Assembly: GCA_039208375.1 (NCBI GenBank)
Contig: JBCCRC010000008.1
Span: 7,206 to 71,205, forward strand
Direction: 5' to 3'
Origin: JANQPC01 sp039208375
Lineage (GTDB): Bacteria; Pseudomonadota; Alphaproteobacteria; Rhodobacterales; Rhodobacteraceae
DNA: 64,000 bases
A program made the position numbers and the translations under genes. This document shows, one piece after another, positions 18,794 to 27,145 of the stretch. Every line of letters starts with the position of its first letter. The first letter of the stretch is position 1. Below the pieces are notes generated by a model. That model had not been told where the DNA came from and did no database searches. It was given only the letters and a program-made list of their open reading frames with translations.

Positions 18794-18991
18794 TTAGCCG
18801 CCGCTCTGAACATCGGTGTTCTCGACATTGGGCGGATAAGGCGAAATCTGGTGGATCGCCGTGTTGGCCGCAGGCGCGTCACCGCCGCGGAAGGATACCG
18901 TATCCCAGTTGTTCATAAAATCGGCACAGGCCCCAAGCAGGGTGAGTGCTGCAAGCGCCGCAAGCGCTTTACTTTTGGACGAGAAGGGCAT
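18794..18991 (-). CDS. small lipoprotein linked to the Tad secretin
   Basis: A short lipoprotein of about 65 residues. Its N-terminus is a signal peptide (MPFSSKSKALAALAALTLL) followed by the lipobox LGAC. The mature part is short and polar, ending in VENTDVQSGG, with no recognised domain. ATG at 18991 is preceded by GGAG at a 7-base spacing; ATG at 18994 is equally possible. The gene overlaps the 3' end of the secretin gene by about 23 bases in another frame, which argues for co-expression. It may help secretin assembly, but this is inferred from position only. Confidence 0.7.
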   Translation of the reverse strand: MPFSSKSKALAALAALTLLGACADFMNNWDTVSFRGGDAPAANTAIHQISPYPPNVENTDVQSGG

Positions 18992-20408
18992 CATCGAACT
19001 CCAGATCAATCAGGTGGCCGTAGGGGCCCACAATGCCTTCGCCATCACGGAAGGCACGCAACATCCTACGATCGACTTCGAGCATACCAAGAAGAAACAG
19101 CTCAACGTCGTTGCTAGACCGCGTAGCGTCGAGCGGTGTTGCAAGCGGCTCATCCGGGGCGGCGGGCCTCACAAGTCGGGGCGTCACAAGGATCACAAGA
19201 TCCGACTCACGCTTTTGAAACTCGGTGGACCGAAAGAGCGTGCCGAGTACCGGGATCTGCCCAAGCCAAGGCACCGCCTCAACGTTGCGGGTGTTGTTTG
19301 CCTGAAGAAGCCCCGCGATTGCAAAGCTCTGCCCGTCCCGCAGCGACACTGTGGTATCGGCCTTACGCGAGATGAAGGCGGGGTTGCCGTTTACCGTCAG
19401 GCCCTCATCGATATCGCTCACCTCCGGCTGCACGCGCAGACTAATCAAGCCTTCGTCAAGAACGGTTGGGCGGAAGTTTAGCCGCACACCGTATTCGCGG
19501 TAGCCTGTTGATGTTGCCACATTGCCGTTTTCATCGGTGCTCGATTCCTCAATCGGAATCTCACCACCAACGACGAAATTGGCTTCAACGCCGCTAGTGG
19601 TGATCAGCGTGGGGTTGGCCAGACGCCGTGCGAGGCCCTTGGTTTCGAGCGCGTTGATCACGATATCAACTTCGCTGCCGGCGATCTGCAGAAGGTTGCC
19701 CACGAAATTGCCGAACGTTCCTGCGCCGGTCGCGGCGTTGGTGTTCACCGTGCCGCCCGTGCGATCTGTATCTGACGATCCAATCGAAACGCCAAGCTCG
19801 CGCGCGGCGTTGCGCTCAACTTCAATGATCCGAACGTCAAGTTGAACCTGCTGAGCATCGGCAACACGCATTGCGTTGATCACGGGCTCCTGCGTGTACT
19901 GCTGAGCGATTTGTATCACGCGCTGCTGATCGACGCTGTCCTTAACGGTACCAGTCAAGCGAATGCGGTCGTTCACGTTGTTGACCTGTACGCTACTGCT
20001 TGGCACCGCCCGATTGATCGCATCCTGCAGCTCCCCAAAGCTCTGGCGAACGCGCACATCGATTACTCCGAGAAGCGTACTCGTTTCATCGTATAGCGCG
20101 ACGTTGGTGAAGCCGGATTCACGACCTTGAATATAGAGAGAGGTTTCCGTCAGTGGAAACACATCAGCAACATTCGAGTTGCCGACCACGATGTCGGCAA
20201 ACGGAATGTTCGTTTCGATTGTTACGGTGAACCCTGGTGCAATCGTGAAGTCATCAATGTTTCCGTCACCAATTGTGACTTGGCGGGTTTGCGCCTGTGC
20301 ACTGAATGCGACTAGAGCCAGCGCAAACGCGGCGGCCGCCATCGCCATAAGCCGAAACGCCAAGCGCCCATAGGGCAGCCGCGCTTCGCCAGCTTCGAAG
20401 TAGGTCAT
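18969..20408 (-). CDS. cpaC: Tad/Flp pilus outer-membrane secretin CpaC (RcpA)
   Basis: The protein forms the outer-membrane pore for a Flp-type pilus. The 479 residues comprise a signal peptide (about 1-40, cut near FSAQAQ), an N-terminal pilus/secretin domain (VTIGDGNIDDFTIAPGFTVT onward), a BON-like region (residues 125-185) and a C-terminal secretin domain. The latter includes NPTLITTSGVEANFVVGGEIP and VPWLGQIPVLGTLFRS, both family hallmarks. The cpaB gene usually found just upstream is missing; 298 non-coding bases separate it from the Flp pilin gene. A small lipoprotein gene overlaps its 3' end. Confidence 0.93.
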   Translation of the reverse strand: MTYFEAGEARLPYGRLAFRLMAMAAAAFALALVAFSAQAQTRQVTIGDGNIDDFTIAPGFTVTIETNIPFADIVVGNSNVADVFPLTETSLYIQGRESGFTNVALYDETSTLLGVIDVRVRQSFGELQDAINRAVPSSSVQVNNVNDRIRLTGTVKDSVDQQRVIQIAQQYTQEPVINAMRVADAQQVQLDVRIIEVERNAARELGVSIGSSDTDRTGGTVNTNAATGAGTFGNFVGNLLQIAGSEVDIVINALETKGLARRLANPTLITTSGVEANFVVGGEIPIEESSTDENGNVATSTGYREYGVRLNFRPTVLDEGLISLRVQPEVSDIDEGLTVNGNPAFISRKADTTVSLRDGQSFAIAGLLQANNTRNVEAVPWLGQIPVLGTLFRSTEFQKRESDLVILVTPRLVRPAAPDEPLATPLDATRSSNDVELFLLGMLEVDRRMLRAFRDGEGIVGPYGHLIDLEFDDALLVQK

Positions 20409-20706
20409 TGCTGTCGCCTCAATCCCTGGTGCTCCAACTTATGGTGCCGGAGCCCTTCATTAGTGTTTATTTTGAACTGCGCGGGCCCCTGCTCATTTTT
20501 TGGCCGCACGCCACACTGGTTATGCCGCTTATCGCGGCCCTGCCCGCATCGCGGTTTTATCTAGTTTGGAGATACAGAAGAAACTGGGCGTGCGGTATCG
20601 CTTTCCTCAATTGTGGCGCGGATGTGTCTGAAACGTTGCGCAAATCCCTCACCGAGCCCCCGATCGGATGAAGGGCACATTTATCGGATCGGCCGAAGCG
20701 CTCGGT
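20409..20706. other. non-coding gap between secretin and pilin genes
   Basis: I see no convincing gene in these 298 bases. The longest + strand reading frame (20408-20671) has no ribosome binding site and runs against the surrounding operon. The segment probably holds the 3' end of the pilin transcript and the promoter of cpaC. I could not identify a confident terminator or promoter box. In related loci cpaB would lie here, so its absence is notable. Confidence 0.5.
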
Positions 20707-20943
20707 CTACAAGGGCTCTAACATGTGTGAGCCGCGCCCCATGCTTTCCACAAGATCACGCACCCAGACGGAGAGGTCTTCCCAAGCGGACCCAACGGTT
20801 CCGCCGAACGCCAACGCCGCGACCAGCATGCCGACAACGAGAAGGCCCAGGAGCATTATGTACTCTGTAAGCGCCACACCGCGTTCTTCGCGGAAGAAGC
20901 CGACGCCACAAGCGCGTACTCCTCGTAACAGTCTTCCCAACAT
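20707..20943 (-). CDS. flp: Flp-type prepilin
   Basis: The product is a 78-residue type IVb prepilin. After a basic leader (MLGRLLRGVRACGVGFFREERG) comes the processing site G/VALTEY, with Glu at +5 and Tyr at +6 as in Flp pilins, then the hydrophobic assembly helix (IMLLGLLVVGMLVAALAFGG). Its mature part is about 56 residues, typical of Flp. I place the start at ATG 20943, with GGGGAAG 10 bases upstream; a GTG at 20979 would add 12 residues. The prepilin peptidase that should cut it is encoded just upstream. Confidence 0.8.
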   Translation of the reverse strand: MLGRLLRGVRACGVGFFREERGVALTEYIMLLGLLVVGMLVAALAFGGTVGSAWEDLSVWVRDLVESMGRGSHMLEPL

Positions 20944-21037
20944 GGCTTGTTCGCTTCCCCAACCGTAGGCCCTGCACACGAATCGTGCCGGTTTCGGCGC
21001 ATCCCGGGGTCAGCTAGACGGCGGATTTCCGCCGATG

Positions 21038-21544
21038 TCAAATCGGAAAGAGTGAGATACCTCCGAAGCGCTCGGCAACGATAACGGCGATTGCACCAAG
21101 GCCCATTGGCACGCCGTAGGGCACTTTACCGCTGGCACGAAGCTCTTTGAGGCGCCGCCCAAAATAGCTAGTACCCGACGCTAAGCGCCCGCCGATCTTG
21201 ATCAACACCAGAAGAAGTAACGAGGCTGCCGTTAAGGCCAATGCAAAAGGAGCGAGGTTATCTAGCCCGACGAAAAAGCCGAGGGGGAGATAGAGTTTCA
21301 CATCGCCCGCACCAATGGCCCGAAAGAGCCAAAATATGAATGTCACGCCAAAGAGCACGGCACCAGCGATGATGTCGTTTAGGATGCCCTCGAACCCCTT
21401 CGTGGCCGCGAACGCACCGTAGAGGCCAAGTAGAACGAGAACCGACGTATTCGAAATGCGCAGGCTGGCGAAATCACGCCAGCCGATGATCAGCATCACG
21501 ATGATGGCCGCACACAAAACAATGTCGCTCATCACACCCAGCAC
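21038..21544 (-). CDS. cpaA: prepilin peptidase CpaA (TadV)
   Basis: A membrane aspartic protease that removes the leader from Flp prepilins. The 168 residues form about six transmembrane helices. The two catalytic aspartates expected of the family are seen in GWRDFASLRI (Asp24) and in GAGDVK (Asp at about residue 80). It lacks the long N-terminal methylase domain of PilD, as usual for CpaA/TadV. It lies between the TPR lipoprotein gene and flp on the same strand. Confidence 0.9.
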   Translation of the reverse strand: MLGVMSDIVLCAAIIVMLIIGWRDFASLRISNTSVLVLLGLYGAFAATKGFEGILNDIIAGAVLFGVTFIFWLFRAIGAGDVKLYLPLGFFVGLDNLAPFALALTAASLLLLVLIKIGGRLASGTSYFGRRLKELRASGKVPYGVPMGLGAIAVIVAERFGGISLFPI

Positions 21545-21592
21545 AATGAGCCACCTCTCCTAGAGCGCCCCGTTTTTCGGGGCACGATCGGA

Positions 21593-22114
21593 TCAGATGC
21601 CGCGCAAATCGCCCGGAGAGCGTCGCTGGAAGCTGGCCGAGTTCCGTAGAAGTTCAAGGTTGTTCGCGGTCGTCTCATTTGCCGGATCAAGCTCATAGGC
21701 CCGCAGGAAGAACGAACGCGCGCTTTGGAGGTTGCCCCGCAGAAGCTGTGAGTAGCCGAAGTTGTTCAAAAACTCGATGCGCGTTCCAACGACCGGCTGA
21801 ATGCGCTTGTAGGCAAAATCGGCTTTGTCGAACCGGCGTAGCATGTCGGCCGATGCGGCGTAGCCAAGCCAAGCTTGCGGATCATCCGGCGCAACGTCGA
21901 TCGCCTTTTTGAACGAGCGATAGGCAAGGCCATAGTTCTCTTCGGCGAAATGCGCCTTCGCCGTTACAAGAAGCTGGTCGTTAGGATAGTAGTCGCGGTT
22001 CGACGTATCCTCAGTCGCCGCCTGGCCTTCGCTGAAGGTTGAGAATTCTCCGATGCCAAGCTCGCTGCAGGATGCCAACGCGAGAAGGGCGAGACCCGAA
22101 ATGAGTATCCGCAT
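21593..22114 (-). CDS. TPR-repeat lipoprotein (TadD-like)
   Basis: A 173-residue lipoprotein with a signal peptide and lipobox LASC (MRILISGLALLALASC). At least two tetratricopeptide-like repeats lie in the mature part: FAEENYGLAYRSFKKAIDVA, then LRGNLQSARSFFLRAYELDP. TadD is the pilotin-like TPR lipoprotein of Tad systems, and the position beside cpaA, flp and cpaC supports that role. TPR alone is not specific, so the TadD assignment rests on context. It is the first gene of the pilus cluster on this strand. Confidence 0.75.
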   Translation of the reverse strand: MRILISGLALLALASCSELGIGEFSTFSEGQAATEDTSNRDYYPNDQLLVTAKAHFAEENYGLAYRSFKKAIDVAPDDPQAWLGYAASADMLRRFDKADFAYKRIQPVVGTRIEFLNNFGYSQLLRGNLQSARSFFLRAYELDPANETTANNLELLRNSASFQRRSPGDLRGI

Positions 22115-22306
22115 CGTTCCACCGTTTTTCTTTGTCTGCTCACCGCGACTGACGCGCGGCCTCGATCCAAAGCTACCTCAGGTGGAATCCCGCAATCCAG
22201 CACCTTTGGAGCATGTTCAGCAACCTGCGGCGAATTGGTAACACATTGGTTCACAAGCGCAGCTCAAGCGCCCGATTTCAGACACATTTCTTCAAATCCT
22301 TCCGAG

Positions 22307-23731
22307 TCAGCTTCGGGCGTAGACGTCTTCGTACCGAACAATATCGTCTTCCCCGAAATAGCTTCCCGTCTGCACCTCGATCAGCACCATGGGCACTTTC
22401 CCGGGGTTTTCCATACGGTGGACGGCGCCGAGCGGGATATAGACCGACTGGTTTTCAGGCACGAGTTTGACCTCGTCATCGATAGTGACGCGGGCCGTGC
22501 CTTCCACAACGATCCAGTGTTCGGAGCGGTGCACGTGGCTTTGCAGGCTAAGCGCCGCGCCGGGATTCACCACGATGCGCTTCACCTGAAAGCGCGACCC
22601 GATCACAAGGCTTTCAAACCACCCCCACGGGCGGTGGTCGCGGGCTGATTGGACGGCCTGCGCCGCCCCTTTGGCCTTAAGTACTTCGACCGCCTCCTTA
22701 ACCCGCTGTGCTTCCGATTTCTTCGCCACAAGAACGGCGTCTGGCATCGCAATCGCAACAACATCTTCAAGGCCAATGCCAACAAGTTGGGTGCCCCCGG
22801 CCTCGCTGCGCAAAAGCGTATCCGTGCAATCGATCGAAGTCGCTTCCCCGGTGCAGACCGTGCCGTTGGCGTCGGGTCCGGTTTCCTGCCACACCGCTTG
22901 CCAGCCGCCCAAATCCGACCAACCGCCTGAATACGGCATGGCGAACAGGCGTTCCGATTTCTCCATAATCGCGTAGTCGATCGATATATCGTCAAGCTTG
23001 GCCCATGGCTCGGGCGCCAGCCGCGCGAAGCCCAAATCGGCCTTTGCCTGGTCTACCGCCGCACGTGTGGGGCCGACAAGCCCGGGCGCATGGCTCTCAA
23101 AGGCCGCAATGATGGCCTTCGCGCTAAACAGGAACAGCCCAGCGTTCCATAGGCAGTTCCCGGATGCAATCAACGTCTCGGCCTTGCCAGCGTCCGGCTT
23201 TTCAATGAAGCGCGCCAACGGCTGAGGGCCCTTACCTTTTCCGCTGCCTTCGAGTTCGAGATAGCCATATCCGGTTTCCGGCCGCGTGGGCGCGATGCCG
23301 AAAAGCACAATCTCACCCTCCGCGGCCTTGGGTGCCGCGGCGGCTACCGTTTCGCGAAAGCCCTCGGGATCACTCATCACGTGATCGGATGGCGCGATAA
23401 GCATCAGCGCGTTGGGCGCTCGTTCGGCAACCCAAAGCGCCGCTGCAAGAACGGCGGGAGCCGTGTTGCGGGCATCAGGCTCAATCAAAATGCCTGCCGG
23501 ACCGCGCTCCACCGCTGCCATCTGTTCAGTGACGATGAACCGGAAGGGATCACCCGTTACCACCAGTGGCGCAGCAAAGCCTTCCCCCGAAAGCCGCAAC
23601 ACGGTTTCCTGAAAGAGGCTGCGCTCGCCCATCAGTTTCGCGAACTGTTTTGGGTAACTCTTGCGCGAAAGCGGCCAAAGGCGGGTGCCGGAGCCACCGC
23701 AGAGGATTACAGGGTAAATCTCAGGGGTCAT
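22307..23731 (-). CDS. manC: mannose-1-phosphate guanylyltransferase / mannose-6-phosphate isomerase
   Basis: A bifunctional enzyme that makes GDP-mannose and can also interconvert fructose-6-P and mannose-6-P. The 474 residues start MTPEIYPVILCGGSGTRLWP with the nucleotidyltransferase signature, followed by FIEKPD near 165. The C-terminal cupin-type isomerase domain carries RPWGWFESL, FQVKRIVVNPGA and the metal-binding HVHRSEHWIVVEG. ATG at 23731 has GGAG 10 bases upstream; a TTG six codons earlier is less likely. It is the third gene of a manC-fcl-gmd set that supplies GDP-L-fucose. Confidence 0.95.
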   Translation of the reverse strand: MTPEIYPVILCGGSGTRLWPLSRKSYPKQFAKLMGERSLFQETVLRLSGEGFAAPLVVTGDPFRFIVTEQMAAVERGPAGILIEPDARNTAPAVLAAALWVAERAPNALMLIAPSDHVMSDPEGFRETVAAAAPKAAEGEIVLFGIAPTRPETGYGYLELEGSGKGKGPQPLARFIEKPDAGKAETLIASGNCLWNAGLFLFSAKAIIAAFESHAPGLVGPTRAAVDQAKADLGFARLAPEPWAKLDDISIDYAIMEKSERLFAMPYSGGWSDLGGWQAVWQETGPDANGTVCTGEATSIDCTDTLLRSEAGGTQLVGIGLEDVVAIAMPDAVLVAKKSEAQRVKEAVEVLKAKGAAQAVQSARDHRPWGWFESLVIGSRFQVKRIVVNPGAALSLQSHVHRSEHWIVVEGTARVTIDDEVKLVPENQSVYIPLGAVHRMENPGKVPMVLIEVQTGSYFGEDDIVRYEDVYARS

Positions 23732-23745
23732 GAAACAGGTACTCC

Positions 23746-24702
23746 TCAAGCCTCTCGCAACGCATCATCATGTTTGCGGAACCAGTCATAGGTTTGCGCA
23801 ATTCCCTCGCGCAGACCGATGTTCGCGCGCCAGCCCATAGCGCCAAGGCGGCTGACATCCATCAGTTTTCTTGGCGTGCCATCGGGGCGCGACGGATCAA
23901 ATTCGATTTGGCCGGTGTAGCCGGTTAGATCGGCGACTAGCGCAGCAAGGTCGGCAATCGTGATATCTTGGCCGGTTCCCACATTTATGTGGCTCAGCAT
24001 TGGCTCTGTATTGGCCTCATAAACCTTGCGATCCAGGCGCATCACATAAATCGACGCTTCGGCCATGTCGTCGACGTGCAAAAACTCGCGCCTCGGCGTA
24101 CCTGTGCCCCAGATTGTGACAGAAGATGCGCCGATGCGTGCCGCCTCGTGAAACCGGCGCAGGAGCGCGGGAAGGACATGGCTGTTTTCAGGATGAAAGT
24201 TGTCGCCAGGGCCATAAAGGTTAGTAGGCATGACACTTCGGTAATCCCGCCCATACTGACGGTTATAGCTTTCGCAGAGCTTGATCCCCGCAATTTTAGC
24301 GATGGCATAGGGCTCATTTGTGGGCTCCAGCGTACCAGTGAGCAGCGCATCTTCAGCCATCGGTTGCGCCACGCCGCGCGGATAGATGCAGGATGACCCA
24401 AGAAAAAGAAGCTGCTGCACCCCAGCGATATGCGCACCGTGGATCAAGTTCGCCTCGATCATCAGGTTTTCGTAGAGGAATTCGGCCGGATACGTGTTGT
24501 TGGCTTGAATGCCGCCCACCTTGGCGGCCGCGACGATTACGGCCTCAGGCGCAGATTCGGCGAAGAACGTCTGTACTGCGGCCTGACTAGTAAGGTCGAG
24601 TTCCGTGCGGCTGCGGGTGATCGTGGGCACGCCTTCGGCTTTCAAGCGCCGAAGGATTGCGCTGCCGACCATTCCGCGATGTCCTGCCACGAAAATCGCC
24701 AT
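23746..24702 (-). CDS. fcl: GDP-L-fucose synthase
   Basis: This epimerase/reductase converts GDP-4-keto-6-deoxymannose to GDP-L-fucose with NADPH. The 318-residue SDR protein opens with the Rossmann motif GHRGMVGSAI. Further family features are LGSSCIYPRGVAQPM, with the SCIYP segment, YAIAKIAGIKLCESYNRQYG, with the catalytic YxxxK, and the PTNLYGPGDNFHPENSHV block. It lies 7 bases after gmd and 14 bases before manC, so the three form one transcript. Confidence 0.96.
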   Translation of the reverse strand: MAIFVAGHRGMVGSAILRRLKAEGVPTITRSRTELDLTSQAAVQTFFAESAPEAVIVAAAKVGGIQANNTYPAEFLYENLMIEANLIHGAHIAGVQQLLFLGSSCIYPRGVAQPMAEDALLTGTLEPTNEPYAIAKIAGIKLCESYNRQYGRDYRSVMPTNLYGPGDNFHPENSHVLPALLRRFHEAARIGASSVTIWGTGTPRREFLHVDDMAEASIYVMRLDRKVYEANTEPMLSHINVGTGQDITIADLAALVADLTGYTGQIEFDPSRPDGTPRKLMDVSRLGAMGWRANIGLREGIAQTYDWFRKHDDALREA

Positions 24703-24709
24703 GGCGCTG

Positions 24710-25828
24710 TCAGTCCTCCATCGCCACTGGAAGCTCGTAGCCGTGCTCTTTCAAGAATGCATGCCGGCGCGCAGTTTGAAGATCGTCGGCTACCATCTCG
24801 GCGCACATCTCCCGTGCCGTGATTTTGGGCGACCAACCAAGCTGGTCCCGCGCCTTACTGGCATCCCCCAGAAGCGTTTCCACTTCCGCCGGCCGGAAAT
24901 AGCGCGGATCGATTTTTAAGATTATGTCACCTTCCTTAACGGCCGGTGCGGCATCTGAAGTGACGCGAGTGACGACGCCGCGTTCTTCCACGCCGGCGCC
25001 TTCAAAAACCATCTCAATCCCCAGTTCTTCGGCAGACCAGCGAATGAACTCGCGAACGGAATGCTGCTGGCCTGTGGCGATAACGAAATCGTCGGCTTCC
25101 TGCTGCTGGAGCATGAGCCACTGCATTTCTACGTAGTCTTTTGCATGGCCCCAATCGCGCAAAGCATCGATATTACCCATGAACAGACAGTCTTCGAGGC
25201 CCAGCGCGATGTTGGCTAGGCCCCGCGTTATCTTGCGGGTCACAAAGGTTTCCCCACGCCGGGGGCTTTCGTGGTTGAACAGGATGCCGTTGCAGGCGTA
25301 GAGGCCGTAGGCTTCACGGTAATTCACCGTAATCCAATAGGAATAGAGCTTGGCAACGGCGTAGGGCGAACGCGGGTGGAAGGGTGTTGTTTCTCGCTGC
25401 GGGATCTCCCGCACGAGGCCATAAAGCTCCGAGGTCGACGCCTGGTAGAAGCGCGTCTTGTCCTGCAAGCCCAAAAAACGGATCGCCTCAAGGAGCCTTA
25501 ATGTGCCTACCCCATCCACATCAGCCGTATACTCAGGCGCTTCGAAGCTTACCGCAACATGGCTCTGCGCGCCGAGGTTATAAACTTCGTCGGGTCGCAC
25601 CTCGGCGATGATGCGCGTGAGATTCGAGGTATCGGTAAGATCACCGTAGTGCAGTTTCAGTTTCGGATCCGGCGCGTGAGGATCTTGATAGACGTGATCG
25701 ATCCGCTGCGTGTTGAAGGACGAGGCACGACGCTTGATGCCGTGTACCTCATAGCCCTTGGCGAGCAAAAGCTCGGCAAGGTATGAGCCGTCCTGCCCGG
25801 TAATGCCTGTGATCAATGCCGTCTTCAT
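24710..25828 (-). CDS. gmd: GDP-mannose 4,6-dehydratase
   Basis: The first dedicated enzyme for GDP-L-fucose, using tightly bound NADP. The 372-residue protein starts with GITGQDGSYLAELLLAKGY and has YQASTSELYGLVREIPQ, PRSPYAVAKLYSYWITVNYR (catalytic YxxxK) and CNGILFNHESPRRGETFVTR, all highly conserved in Gmd. It is the first gene of the gmd-fcl-manC operon. A 175-base divergent region separates it from the RND efflux genes and presumably holds promoters for both. Confidence 0.97.
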   Translation of the reverse strand: MKTALITGITGQDGSYLAELLLAKGYEVHGIKRRASSFNTQRIDHVYQDPHAPDPKLKLHYGDLTDTSNLTRIIAEVRPDEVYNLGAQSHVAVSFEAPEYTADVDGVGTLRLLEAIRFLGLQDKTRFYQASTSELYGLVREIPQRETTPFHPRSPYAVAKLYSYWITVNYREAYGLYACNGILFNHESPRRGETFVTRKITRGLANIALGLEDCLFMGNIDALRDWGHAKDYVEMQWLMLQQQEADDFVIATGQQHSVREFIRWSAEELGIEMVFEGAGVEERGVVTRVTSDAAPAVKEGDIILKIDPRYFRPAEVETLLGDASKARDQLGWSPKITAREMCAEMVADDLQTARRHAFLKEHGYELPVAMED

Positions 25829-26003
25829 TTGAATGCTCTGCTGCCGTTTTTTGCGCTGTGCTGCCAGTTTTGCTTGTGTGGCGCAATCTTTGCGGCGGGC
25901 TCAGGAAACCATTGCGCTATAAACGCCGCATTTGTTGAGGGCCTTGAATCTTTCCCACAGCACGGCTTGTGCTAGTTTGTCGCAGAACAAATGGAGATTT
26001 ACC

Positions 26004-27134
26004 ATGTTGATGGCCCGACGTGCGCTGGGGCTGGCCGTGGCCCTATTGTTTTTGGCGACCTTTTCCGCCCATACGCAAGGCGGACCCGCGGGGGTTGGCG
26101 TCGCTGCAGTAGAGCTGCGTGAGATGTCGGAGACAGTTCCTGTCTTCGCCGAAGTGGTGGCAGAACGCGATGGCATCGTAGCGGCACGGGTGGCGGGCAC
26201 TGTTGACCAAGTTCATGTTCTTGAAGGCATGACGATCGGTGCCGGGGCACCGCTTGTTACGCTCGACACAGAGCTTACCCAGATCGAGTTGCGGCAGGCC
26301 GAGGCGCGGCTTTCAGAGGCCGAAGCCGGAATTACGGTCGCCGAGGCCCGGATGAACCGGCTTGAAAGCGCGCTTGAACGGGTCGAGGCCCTGCGCGGCA
26401 CCGCATCGTTCTCAGAAGGCCGCTTTGATGACGCGCAAGGTGAAGTGTTTGAGGCGCGCGGACAGTTGGCCGAGGCCGAGGCCCGCCTTCTCAACGCCGA
26501 AGCGGCCATTGCAGAAGTGCGCTACCGAATCGAGCAAGCCGAAATCCTGGCGCCGTTTTCGGGTACGGTTCTGACCGTCGAAACCAATCCTGGTGAGTTC
26601 ATTGCCTCGGGTGCGGCCGTCGTCCGGCTTCTCGATACGCGAACGCTTGAGGTAGAGGCGCAGGTTCCCTCGCGCTTCATCGGCGCACTTGCAGAAGGGC
26701 AGGAAGTCGCGGCAACGGGCGATGATGGAGCGGTGCTCATGTTGAAAGTTCGCGCCCTCCTACCGACGGAAGAAATCACCACGCGCACACGGCCGGCGCG
26801 GTTTGCCGCCGCCGAAAACGGCGCCCTGAAAAACGCGGCTGTAGGCCAGGCGCTTACGGTGGACATTCCTACCACCCAAGCGCGCCAGGTTCTGGCCGTG
26901 CCCAAGGATGCTTTGGTTCAGGCGCGAGGGGGATGGACCGTGTTTATCGACGAAGACGGCACTGCGCAGCCGCGGCCTGTTGAAATCGGTGCGGCGTCAG
27001 GAAACTGGTTCGAAGTTCTAAGCGGGCTCGGCGAAGGGGATATCGTTGTCACGCGAGGCAATGAGCGCCTCCGCCCAGGCCAACCTATTGCCGCGATGCC
27101 AGAGCCTGCATCGACATCGGCAACTAGCAACTAG
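26004..27134 (+). CDS. RND efflux periplasmic adaptor subunit
   Basis: This membrane-fusion protein links an inner-membrane RND pump to an outer-membrane channel. The start is ATG 26004 with TGGAGA upstream, giving 376 residues with a signal peptide (ALGLAVALLFLATFSAHTQG). The domain order is a lipoyl half (EVVAERDGIVAARVAGTVDQ), a coiled hairpin rich in Glu/Ala (about 95-175), the second lipoyl half (ILAPFSGTVLTVETNPGEFI), then beta-barrel and membrane-proximal domains. The pump gene follows after 11 bases. No outer-membrane channel gene is adjacent. Confidence 0.92.
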   Translation: MLMARRALGLAVALLFLATFSAHTQGGPAGVGVAAVELREMSETVPVFAEVVAERDGIVAARVAGTVDQVHVLEGMTIGAGAPLVTLDTELTQIELRQAEARLSEAEAGITVAEARMNRLESALERVEALRGTASFSEGRFDDAQGEVFEARGQLAEAEARLLNAEAAIAEVRYRIEQAEILAPFSGTVLTVETNPGEFIASGAAVVRLLDTRTLEVEAQVPSRFIGALAEGQEVAATGDDGAVLMLKVRALLPTEEITTRTRPARFAAAENGALKNAAVGQALTVDIPTTQARQVLAVPKDALVQARGGWTVFIDEDGTAQPRPVEIGAASGNWFEVLSGLGEGDIVVTRGNERLRPGQPIAAMPEPASTSATSN

Positions 27135-27145
27135 GGGCGCGTAGA

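Noticed and set aside
20408..20671. 87-codon + strand ORF in the pilus gap
   Set aside because: It runs against the operon, has no clear ribosome binding site and its product resembles nothing I know.
20707..20979. Flp prepilin starting at GTG 20979
   Set aside because: The ATG at 20943 has a better-placed purine-rich ribosome binding site, and the longer form would give an unusually long leader.
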